Below, piece after piece: positions 1-6,246 of a DNA stretch of 6,246 nucleotides (position 1 is its first letter; each line of letters starts with the position of its first letter). A program made the position numbers and the translations under genes. The notes under the pieces were generated by a model. It was given only the letters and a program-made list of their open reading frames with translations, was not told where the DNA came from and ran no database searches. This DNA comes from Bacteroidia bacterium (GTDB taxonomy: Bacteria; Bacteroidota; Bacteroidia; Cytophagales; Cyclobacteriaceae): NCBI GenBank assembly GCA_025356795.1, contig JANXRR010000472.1:1-6246 (forward strand), in the 5' to 3' direction.

Positions 1-1
1 A

Positions 2-748
2 GAAATTTTTGGAGATCTTCCATCAGTGAATTACCTATTTGTGCCAGTAGGCGGAGGTGGTTTAATTGCAGGCATGAGCCATTATTTTAAAACATATTCG
101 CCCCACACTAAAATTATTGGTGTGGAACCTACAGGTGCGCCTTCCATGAAAGAAGCAATTAAAGCTGGCAAGCCCATAGTGTTAGATAAAATTCAACGTT
201 TTGTTGATGGTGCTTCCGTAAAAAAAGTGGGCGAACTTACTTTTGACCTCTGTAAAAATATGGCCGACATGCTGCTCGTGCCTGAAGGAAAAGTTAGCTC
301 TGTTATTCTTCAATTATACAATGAAGACGCTATTGTTGCTGAACCAGCAGGTGTTCTTTCCATTGCCGCTCTCGAGCAATATGCCGATCAAATTAAGGGC
401 AAGAAAGTAGTTTGTATTGTGAGTGGCGGAAATAACGACATTGACAGAATGCAAGAGATAAAGGAACGATCCTTGTTATACGAAGGACTTAAACATTATT
501 TCATTGTACGTTTTGCACAGCGCCCAGGAGCTTTGAAGGAATTTGTCAATCACATTCTTGGCCCCACCGATGACATTGTACGCTTTGAGTTTATCCAAAA
601 AAATAATAAAGAAGCGGGTCCAGCATTGATTGGCATTGAAGTAAAAGCAAAGGATGATTTCAATTCATTACTTGATCGGATGGATAGATTTAAACTAAAC
701 TATACGCTTGTTAATCAGAATGAGAATTTATTTGAATATTTAGTATAA
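2..748 (+). CDS. ilvA: Threonine dehydratase (threonine ammonia-lyase), C-terminal part, cut by left window edge
   Basis: This cytosolic PLP enzyme deaminates L-threonine to 2-oxobutanoate and ammonia, the first committed step of isoleucine synthesis. The reading frame is open from base 2, so the GTG at 26 is an internal valine codon and the true start lies left of the window. Of the 248 visible residues, 16-24 hold the PVGGGGLIA loop that binds the PLP phosphate. EPAG at 114-117 and SGGNN at 141-145 are conserved; the serine of the latter contacts the PLP ring nitrogen in this fold. The catalytic lysine is upstream and not visible. Residues from about 162 (GLKHYFIVRFAQRPGALKEF) to the end form a single ACT-like domain, as in the short Bacillus-type IlvA of about 420 residues rather than the longer E. 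coli form with two such domains. In this family the ACT-like part usually mediates allosteric control by branched-chain amino acids. The PLP and ACT-like regions together separate it from serine dehydratases. Identification is very secure. Confidence 0.96.
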   Translation, partial: EIFGDLPSVNYLFVPVGGGGLIAGMSHYFKTYSPHTKIIGVEPTGAPSMKEAIKAGKPIVLDKIQRFVDGASVKKVGELTFDLCKNMADMLLVPEGKVSSVILQLYNEDAIVAEPAGVLSIAALEQYADQIKGKKVVCIVSGGNNDIDRMQEIKERSLLYEGLKHYFIVRFAQRPGALKEFVNHILGPTDDIVRFEFIQKNNKEAGPALIGIEVKAKDDFNSLLDRMDRFKLNYTLVNQNENLFEYLV

Positions 749-750
749 AA

Positions 751-1128
751 ATGATCAATCGATATTCAGGAGAAATTCATATCAATCCGATTTCTCAATT
801 GAGAAATGGAGATTTTAATAATAATGGGCAGATTAAAAACATAGATGAACTGTTGATTCAAGCAATTGAACTTAATCATCAAATTAGTGCACGGTTGCAG
901 CAAATTAAGACTTGGCTAGATAGGAAAAACTTTTCGGGATCAACTCAATTTAACTTTGCAGATGGCGGATACATAAGCATCAATGGCTTGCCAGACTCAC
1001 AACTTGAGGAGTTGGCATCACGAGGTCTTATTGAACTATATGATTTTGCCACCGATAAAAACTGGGTGAAGAAATTCGGTCAGCATTTTGGTTTGATTTG
1101 GGAAAACGGTCAAGCCTTGAAAATTTAA
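751..1128 (+). CDS. Hypothetical protein of 125 residues, downstream of ilvA
   Basis: I do not recognise this protein and assign no function. It starts with ATG two bases after the ilvA stop and ends with TAA, so it is probably cotranscribed with ilvA and perhaps translationally coupled to it. No Shine-Dalgarno sequence precedes it, only an A/T-rich stretch, which is common in Bacteroidota. The protein has no signal peptide, membrane segment or cysteine, so it should be cytosolic. The N-terminal 30 residues are rich in Asn, Gly and Ile (NGDFNNNGQI at 19-28). Residues 30-60 look helical (LLIQAIELNHQISARLQQIKTWL). A short strand-like part with GGYISINGLP follows at 72-81, and the C-terminus is rich in Trp, Phe and Lys. 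Base composition matches the neighbours and there is no frame disruption. Link to isoleucine synthesis is only positional. That it is a real gene is likely; its identity is unknown. Confidence 0.78.
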   Translation: MINRYSGEIHINPISQLRNGDFNNNGQIKNIDELLIQAIELNHQISARLQQIKTWLDRKNFSGSTQFNFADGGYISINGLPDSQLEELASRGLIELYDFATDKNWVKKFGQHFGLIWENGQALKI

Positions 1129-1227
1129 CTAATCTAAAGTATACTCCCTTATCTTCTTTATTCTAATGCAGCGCAGGGCCATTGTTTATTTATATCCTTG
1201 CATAATTCAACTGAAGAGAATGATCAA
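1129..1227. other. Short convergent intergenic region
   Basis: This gap lies between the stop of the plus-strand hypothetical gene and the stop of the minus-strand outer-membrane channel gene, so both transcripts end here or read into each other. By eye I see no strong GC-rich hairpin followed by a T run on either strand. There is only a pyrimidine-rich stretch (about 1143-1163) and small palindromes such as GTATAC and TGATCA. No additional small gene or RNA is supported. Confidence 0.6.
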
Positions 1228-2661
1228 TCAATTCCAGCCGCCCCCCAGTGCTTGATAAATATTGACCAAGGCATGCATTTGCTGCTTCTTAGTTTCAACC
1301 AGTTCGAATCTTGACTCTAACGCATCTCGTTGTGTTAATAAAACCTCCATATAGTCTGCTCTAGCTGATTTGAACAAGCGCGTTGAAATATCAATGGACT
1401 GAACCAGTACCTGCACTTGTTTCTCGCGAAGGTCGTAACTGTTTTTTAAGTTGTTGATATTCGATAGCTGATTAACCACCTCAATATAAGCATGTAAAAT
1501 GGTGCGTTCATAGTTGTAAACTGCTTGTATCTGCTTCGCGTTTGCACTGTAGTAAAATGCTTTTATTGCATTTCTATTTACCAAAGGGGCTGTTAATGCT
1601 CCGGCAACTGTGAAGAGCATTGATTCTGGCTTGCTGATTAAGTAGCTCGCGTTAAAAGCTTGGAAACCAAGAGCGGCAGAAATATCTAGCGATGGATAGA
1701 AATTAGCTTTGGCTGATGCTACATCTAATTTTGATGCGGCCAAGTTAAATTCAGCCTGTCTAATGTCAGTTCTGTTGACCAATAGGTGAGAAGGAATACC
1801 AGCATAAATGATAGTAGGAATTAAGTCGGTGAATGCGTATGAATTTCTTGTAATAGGACTCGGAAATCTTCCCACCAAGAGATTGATTTCATTTTCGGTT
1901 TCTGTAATTTGCTGTGAGATGTAGAACTGACGACTTTGGTTTTTGAGTACCTCTGCTTCAAATCTGCGCACGGCCAGTTCAGTAACTTTAGCCGCTTGTT
2001 TCTGCTGCTTTACTATCTCAAGGGCGTTCTGTTGAATTTGAATATTTTGTTTGAGAATATCCAATTGAGTATCCAACGCCAACAGTTCGTAATATGAATT
2101 GGCAATTTCCGAAATAAGGTGAGTGACCATAAAATTTTTCCCTTCCGCATTAGATAAGTACCTAAGCAGTGCAGACTTTTTCGCATTGCGCAGTTTTTTC
2201 CAAATGTCCACTTGCCATGAAAAATTCGCGACCACTAAAAAATCAGATAGTGGAGCTGGGAATTCTTTTCCTGGTGCAATTTCCTGATTGGCATCTATGG
2301 CTCCCGATCGCGTATACCTGGGGGTTTTTTCAATTCCCGACATTCCTTGTTCGTTCACAAAAGGTAAGTATTCTCCTTTTTTTGCTTTTATTTCATTTTT
2401 AGCTATATTGATTTCTTGTAGCACAATGTTTAATTCTTGGTTATTGATCAAGGCCGTGTCAATAAGGCCAATCAAGTTTGGATCGGTAAAGAACTCTCTC
2501 CATTTAATGTTGGCCGTATTTACACTATCCAATGAATTTTTATAACTCGCTGGCGTTACCTTATTCTCTTTTCGTGGAATCAGCGTTGACGGTAGGGCAC
2601 ATGCTCCTAAAAGAATTAGACAACAAATACCTATGTAGGTGGATATTTTATCAATGATCAT
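1228..2661 (-). CDS. RND efflux outer-membrane channel lipoprotein, TolC/NodT family
   Basis: This is the outer-membrane factor of the tripartite pump, expected to form a trimeric beta-barrel with a periplasmic alpha-helical tunnel through which substrates leave the cell. The N-terminus is a lipoprotein signal: a hydrophobic stretch at 9-20 ending in LLGAC, with Cys21 as the likely lipidated residue. Two outer-membrane efflux repeats follow, roughly 55-265 and 285-473. Family hallmarks are WREFFTDPNL (54-63), SWQVDIWKKLRNAKK (148-162), GIPSHLLVNRTDIRQAE (288-304), ANFYPSL (319-325) and the ending ALGGGW (471-476). The predicted tunnel helices are Gln- and Lys-rich (about 195-255 and 375-470). 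At 477 residues it has the usual family length. The start chosen gives the signal peptide and overlaps the preceding pump gene by 11 bases; no other ATG is nearby. It is the last gene of the operon. The family is certain; naming it OprM or CusC would overstate the evidence. Confidence 0.95.
   Translation of the reverse strand: MIIDKISTYIGICCLILLGACALPSTLIPRKENKVTPASYKNSLDSVNTANIKWREFFTDPNLIGLIDTALINNQELNIVLQEINIAKNEIKAKKGEYLPFVNEQGMSGIEKTPRYTRSGAIDANQEIAPGKEFPAPLSDFLVVANFSWQVDIWKKLRNAKKSALLRYLSNAEGKNFMVTHLISEIANSYYELLALDTQLDILKQNIQIQQNALEIVKQQKQAAKVTELAVRRFEAEVLKNQSRQFYISQQITETENEINLLVGRFPSPITRNSYAFTDLIPTIIYAGIPSHLLVNRTDIRQAEFNLAASKLDVASAKANFYPSLDISAALGFQAFNASYLISKPESMLFTVAGALTAPLVNRNAIKAFYYSANAKQIQAVYNYERTILHAYIEVVNQLSNINNLKNSYDLREKQVQVLVQSIDISTRLFKSARADYMEVLLTQRDALESRFELVETKKQQMHALVNIYQALGGGWN
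2651..2661 (-). other. 11-base overlap between pump stop and channel start
   Basis: The channel gene starts with ATG (complement of 2659-2661) inside the end of the pump gene, whose TGA is the complement of 2651-2653. An AGGA directly abuts the ATG, too close to serve as a normal ribosome binding site. Nothing better lies in the usual window. Translation of the channel is therefore probably coupled to termination of pump translation. The overlap is seen directly; the coupling is inferred. Confidence 0.75.
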
Positions 2662-5600
2662 TCCTAGTATCTTTGGGTTGTGGAAAATTATCTATTTTAT
2701 GAACTAAGTCTTCAGTTAAAGAACCTTCGTCTTCATCTTTAATCAGCTTTCTACCTTCTGCCATGGAGCCAAATATATAGTACAAGCCAGGTACAATGAT
2801 TACACCGAATATCGTTCCGAATAACATACCTCCAAGGGCTGAGGATCCGATGGTTTTATTGCCTATAGCCCCTGCACCGTGAGCAAGTACTAGTGGGATC
2901 AATCCAGCAATGAAAGCGAAGGAAGTCATTAAAATGGGGCGAAAACGCACTTTCGCTCCTTCAATGGCTGCTTCTAAAATGGTAGATCCTTGGTGATGTT
3001 TCTGTACGGCAAACTCTACAATCAACACAGCATTCTTGCCAAGCAAACCAACCAACATTACTAAACCAACTTGGGCATATATGTCGTTGGCTAAACCCAT
3101 GCTTGTGATAAACAAGAATGATCCGAAAACTCCCGCTGGCAATGAGAATATAACGGCCAAGGGTATGATGAAGCTTTCGTATTGTGCTGCCAGAACAAAA
3201 TACACAAATACCAATACGATGATGAAGATGTAAATAGCTTCGTTTCCTCGCCTTGTTTCATCGTAAGATAGTGCTGCCCAGTCTACATCAAATCCATTTG
3301 GCAATTCTTTTGCAGCTACCTCTTGTACTGCTTTAATAGCCTCACCGCTACTGTAGCCTTTTGCTGGCCCGCCTCTAATGGCGGCAGTGTTGTACATGTT
3401 GTATCGATTAATCTCATTAGCTCCTTGTGTCTTTTTGATTTTCATAAATGCTGAAAACGGAACCATCTCACCACGATCATTTTTCACCCACAGATTCAAG
3501 ACATCCGAAGGAAGCTTTCTGAATTCGGGTGCCGCTTGCACAAACACTTTGAAGAAGCGTTGGTACTTGATAAATCCAAGCTCGTAGGTGCTGCCTACAA
3601 AAACGGAAAGTGTGTTCATAGCATTACCGATAGTCACTCCCTTCTGCATAGCCAATTGATTGTCTATTTCAATTTCATACTGTGGGTAGTTGGCACTGAA
3701 GAAGGTAAATAAACCTGTTATCTCTTCGCGTTTTCTTAGTTTATCTAAGAATTCATTGGTTACTTTTTCAAGCTGTAAGTAATCGCCACTATTGGTTTTA
3801 TCCAGCAACTGTAATGCAAAGCCACCAGCAGCACCAAAGCCAGGCACTGCAGGGGGATCGAAGAACTCAATAGTAGCTCCGGGCAGTGCCTTCGCCTTCT
3901 CTTCCAATTCAAGGATGATTTCACTTACCGTATGTTTGCGCTCCGACCACGGCTTTAGGTTAATAAGGCAAGTACCTGCATTTGATCCTCTCCCTTCGGT
4001 AAGCACCTCATAACCTGCAATGGAAGAAACAGATTTAACTCCATCTACTGTATTTATTATTTCTACTAATTTGTTAGATATGTCATTCGTTCTTTCAAGT
4101 GTAGAACCTGGAGGTGTTTGTATAATGGCATACAACATTCCTTGATCTTCGCTGGGAATAAATCCAGTAGGCAAATAGTTAGCAATTCCGTAGATACCGA
4201 GAGCAAATACAATAAATAGGCCAACGGTGACGAATCTCCTATGTGCTATTAGTCTTAATAAGAAAACGTATTTATCAGTGAGCTTTTCAAAGAGTATGTT
4301 GAACCCATCAAGTAATCTGTTCAACCAGGTTTTCTTTCTTGGTTTGCCATGATTGTTCTTCAATATCATAGCGCACAGCACAGGTGTAACAGTTAGGGCC
4401 ACAATACCAGATAAAACTATGGAAGATGCCATGGTGATAGAAAACTGTCTGTAAAAGGTACCCACAGGGCCACTCATAAACGACACAGGAACAAATACTG
4501 AAACCATTAATAAAGTAATAGCAATAACAGCCCCACTTATCTCACCTAATACTTTTTTTACAGCATTGAAAGGTGAGAGAAGTTCTTCCTCCATTTTTGC
4601 ATGTACGGCTTCAACTACCACTATTGCATCGTCTACCACAATACCTATTGCCAACACCAATGCGAATAGTGTGATCATATTAATAGTGAGCCCGAATAGT
4701 TGCATACAAAAGAAGGCACCTATTAATGAAATGGGCACCGCCAAAGTAGGGATCAACGTAGATCGCCAATCGCCAAGAAAAATGAATACAACAATCGCTA
4801 CTAAAATAAAAGCATCACGCAAAGTATCTATCACATTTTCGATTGAGGCATTAAGAAAATTAGAGACATCATAACTGATTTCATACTCCATGCCTGGTGG
4901 AAAGGTCTTCTTCAATTCTTCCAATTTCTCTTTTACCTTTTCAATTACTTCGCTGGCATTGCTCCCATACGTTTGTTTTAGCACCATGGCTGCCGAGGGA
5001 AGTCCATTCATAGTTGAATAAATATCATAGTATTCACTACCAAGTGAAACAATGGCCACATCTTTTAAGCGAAGAATTTCTCCATTGGCATTTGCCTTGA
5101 GTATAACATTTTCGTATTGTTTAGGATCGTTAAACCGATCTGAATAAGCTAGCACATATTCGAGCGCTTCCGCCCGTTTACTATCACCCCTGCCTATCCT
5201 ACCAGGTTTTCCGATTATGCTCTGATCGCTTAATGCTTCCATTACTTCATCTGGTGAGATACTGTAGGCTCGCATTCTATCAGGGTTTAACCACACACGC
5301 ATAGCATATTGCCTGCTACCCAATATTCTTACTTGCCCGATACCATTAATGCGTTGCAGTTCTGGCACCATGTTAACTCCTGCATAGTTGAATAGAAATT
5401 TCATGTTGGCATTTTTATCCTTGCTGTACAAGTTTACATACATCAACATGCTTGGTATAACCGGAGTAATAATAACGCCCTCACGCTGCACAAGTATTGG
5501 TAATCTATTTGTTACTTGTTGCACACGGTTAGATACTTGTACTAATGCCTGATTAATATCGGTACCCGGATTAAACACAACTTGGATATTGGCCTCACCG

Positions 5601-5854
5601 GCACTGGTTGCATCAGAGGTCATATATCGCATCCCCCAGGCACCATTAATAGATTGCTCTAGCGGAATGATAACAGATTCTGCTAACGATTTTGCACTTG
5701 CTCCAGGGTAGGAAGCGCTCACCATAACCACCGGTGGTGCAACTTCTGGAAATTGAGAAGTGGGCAGTATTTTAATAGCAAGCCCACCTATAAAGAGAAT
5801 AACAAGCGATATAACAATAGCCAACACTGGCCTCTGAATGAATTTACTGAACAT
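2651..5854 (-). CDS. RND multidrug-type efflux pump, inner-membrane subunit, HAE1 (AcrB/MexB) family
   Basis: This is the proton-driven inner-membrane transporter of the tripartite system, expected to work as a homotrimer. Its 1067 residues match the family (AcrB has 1049). The first transmembrane helix is at about 10-29, followed by the first large periplasmic domain (about 30-340). A helix bundle from about 341 contains GDWRSTLIP (361-369) and GIVVDDAIVVVE (404-415). The second periplasmic domain covers about 560-870, and the final bundle contains LLGKNAVLIVEF and RFRPILMTS. The proton-relay residues are present: D408 and D409, K940 and R972, equivalent to AcrB D407, D408, K940 and R971. 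D409-type paired aspartates and the drug-type periplasmic sequence argue against a heavy-metal CusA. Drug-pocket phenylalanines of AcrB are mostly replaced, so substrates are unknown. The gene starts 47 bases after the adaptor gene with no clear Shine-Dalgarno, only an A-rich leader. The frame is intact throughout. Confidence 0.97.
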   Translation of the reverse strand: MFSKFIQRPVLAIVISLVILFIGGLAIKILPTSQFPEVAPPVVMVSASYPGASAKSLAESVIIPLEQSINGAWGMRYMTSDATSAGEANIQVVFNPGTDINQALVQVSNRVQQVTNRLPILVQREGVIITPVIPSMLMYVNLYSKDKNANMKFLFNYAGVNMVPELQRINGIGQVRILGSRQYAMRVWLNPDRMRAYSISPDEVMEALSDQSIIGKPGRIGRGDSKRAEALEYVLAYSDRFNDPKQYENVILKANANGEILRLKDVAIVSLGSEYYDIYSTMNGLPSAAMVLKQTYGSNASEVIEKVKEKLEELKKTFPPGMEYEISYDVSNFLNASIENVIDTLRDAFILVAIVVFIFLGDWRSTLIPTLAVPISLIGAFFCMQLFGLTINMITLFALVLAIGIVVDDAIVVVEAVHAKMEEELLSPFNAVKKVLGEISGAVIAITLLMVSVFVPVSFMSGPVGTFYRQFSITMASSIVLSGIVALTVTPVLCAMILKNNHGKPRKKTWLNRLLDGFNILFEKLTDKYVFLLRLIAHRRFVTVGLFIVFALGIYGIANYLPTGFIPSEDQGMLYAIIQTPPGSTLERTNDISNKLVEIINTVDGVKSVSSIAGYEVLTEGRGSNAGTCLINLKPWSERKHTVSEIILELEEKAKALPGATIEFFDPPAVPGFGAAGGFALQLLDKTNSGDYLQLEKVTNEFLDKLRKREEITGLFTFFSANYPQYEIEIDNQLAMQKGVTIGNAMNTLSVFVGSTYELGFIKYQRFFKVFVQAAPEFRKLPSDVLNLWVKNDRGEMVPFSAFMKIKKTQGANEINRYNMYNTAAIRGGPAKGYSSGEAIKAVQEVAAKELPNGFDVDWAALSYDETRRGNEAIYIFIIVLVFVYFVLAAQYESFIIPLAVIFSLPAGVFGSFLFITSMGLANDIYAQVGLVMLVGLLGKNAVLIVEFAVQKHHQGSTILEAAIEGAKVRFRPILMTSFAFIAGLIPLVLAHGAGAIGNKTIGSSALGGMLFGTIFGVIIVPGLYYIFGSMAEGRKLIKDEDEGSLTEDLVHKIDNFPQPKDTRNDH

Positions 5855-5901
5855 TTTTTTATTGTCTTTTTTCTACTGTTTTAATACTTAAATCTCTATA
5901 C
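5855..5901 (-). other. Spacer between adaptor and pump genes
   Basis: These 47 bases separate the adaptor stop from the pump ATG. Read on the minus strand the spacer is A-rich, ending in AAAAAAGACAATAAAAAA before the ATG. There is no consensus ribosome binding site, no Bacteroidota-type TAnnTTTG promoter element and no hairpin that I can see, so the two genes are most simply read as one transcript. Confidence 0.55.
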
Positions 5902-6246
5902 TCATTCAACATACACTTTCAAGTGAGAGATCACCACCTTCGGATCTACGTATTCATACCCCGCTATTTTCGTTTTGTCTTTTACTTTGCGAATGCCTTC
6001 CAAAATAATTTTATCACTCTCAGATAACCCATTTTTTACTAAGTATAGATCGGGTATTTCTTCCCCGATAATAATTTCTCTTTGCTCCACTATGTTATCT
6101 TTATCAACTATAAAAACATATTTTTTTTCAAGAATTTCGAATGTAGCTTTCTGCGGAATAATCAACGCGTTGACAAGGGGCGTTGTCGCTATTATATTTC
6201 CTGTTTCTCCATGCCGCAATAGGCCTTTCGGATTTGGAAAAGTTGC
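5902..6246 (-). CDS. RND efflux periplasmic adaptor (membrane fusion protein), C-terminal part, cut by right window edge
   Basis: This is the C-terminal 114 residues of the adaptor that links the inner-membrane pump to the outer-membrane channel. The frame stays open to the last base of the window, so the TTG at 6217-6219 is an internal leucine and the true start is outside. The first visible residues, ATFPNPKGLLRHGETGNI, are the typical end of the adaptor beta-barrel domain (family pattern FPNPxGxLxPGM). IIPQKAT and YVFIVDKDNIVEQREIIIG follow, which are the hallmark strands of the membrane-proximal domain. GLSESDKIILEGIRKVKDKTKI (split by the strand turn after SESD) matches the family's GLxxGDxVVxEGxxKVxxG pattern, with Ser in place of the usual Gly. 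The ending DPKVVISHLKVYVE is an extension of about 20 residues with little to say about it. The first part of the protein, including signal sequence, lipoyl and hairpin domains, is not visible. Family assignment is secure from motifs and from operon position. Confidence 0.92.
   Translation of the reverse strand, partial: ATFPNPKGLLRHGETGNIIATTPLVNALIIPQKATFEILEKKYVFIVDKDNIVEQREIIIGEEIPDLYLVKNGLSESDKIILEGIRKVKDKTKIAGYEYVDPKVVISHLKVYVE

Noticed and set aside
26..28. GTG as the start of the threonine dehydratase gene
   Set aside because: The frame is open back to base 2 and the upstream residues EIFGDLPS continue the IlvA family sequence, so this is an internal valine of a gene cut by the window edge.
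750..1229. Exact 11-base direct repeat AATGATCAATC at 750-760 and 1219-1229, flanking the hypothetical gene
   Set aside because: It looks like a possible insertion footprint, but several 11-base matches are expected by chance in an AT-rich window of this size. One copy holds a start codon and the other runs into the stop codon of the channel gene, and there are no inverted repeats or mobility genes.
2169..2545. Open frames on the plus strand inside the channel gene
   Set aside because: They lie wholly antisense to a well-supported gene with family motifs throughout, have no recognisable domain, and have biased compositions expected from a reverse complement.
3036..4874. Several short plus-strand open frames inside the pump gene (near 3036, 3378, 3792 and 4566)
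   Set aside because: All are antisense to the conserved RND pump, are short, and encode low-complexity Ser/Thr/Ile-rich sequence typical of the complement of membrane-protein codons.
6217..6219. TTG as the start of a 105-residue protein
   Set aside because: The frame continues to the window edge with the adaptor-family sequence FPNPKGL, so this is an internal leucine of a truncated adaptor gene.
1..6246. A new defence, mobile or RNA-based system
   Set aside because: Genes cover nearly the whole window and all but one belong to well-known families. There are no repeat arrays, transposases, integrases, tRNA or structured non-coding stretches.

Overview
The window looks like ordinary chromosome from a member of the Bacteroidota, probably a Cytophagales- or Sphingobacteriales-like lineage. 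This is inferred from three things: the moderately AT-rich composition, the lack of convincing Shine-Dalgarno sequences before any visible start codon, and the close resemblance of the efflux proteins to the HAE1/NodT-type systems of that phylum. The genus cannot be told from the sequence.

Left part (1 to 1128, plus strand): the window opens inside a threonine dehydratase gene (ilvA). The visible part carries the C-terminal half of the PLP-dependent catalytic domain and one ACT-like regulatory domain. Two bases after its stop, a 125-residue protein of unknown function begins, almost certainly on the same transcript. A 99-base junction without genes (1129 to 1227) separates this unit from a converging operon.

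Right part (1228 to 6246, minus strand): this is a tripartite RND efflux operon, read right to left. It encodes the C-terminus of a periplasmic membrane fusion protein (cut by the right window edge), a complete 1067-residue HAE1-family inner-membrane RND pump, and a complete 477-residue TolC/NodT-type outer-membrane lipoprotein channel. The pump and channel genes overlap by 11 bases. Together the three would form an envelope-spanning exporter: the pump uses proton influx to take substrate from the periplasm or inner membrane, the adaptor bridges, and the channel releases substrate outside the cell. The proton-relay residues (D408, D409, K940, R972) are intact, so the pump should be functional. 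The positions matching the AcrB phenylalanine-rich drug pocket are almost all changed, so its substrates cannot be carried over from AcrB. The operon promoter and any regulator lie beyond the right edge.

I found no mobile element, CRISPR array, RNA gene, pseudogene or clear new system. The points most worth a second look are the unidentified protein behind ilvA and the altered binding pocket of the pump.
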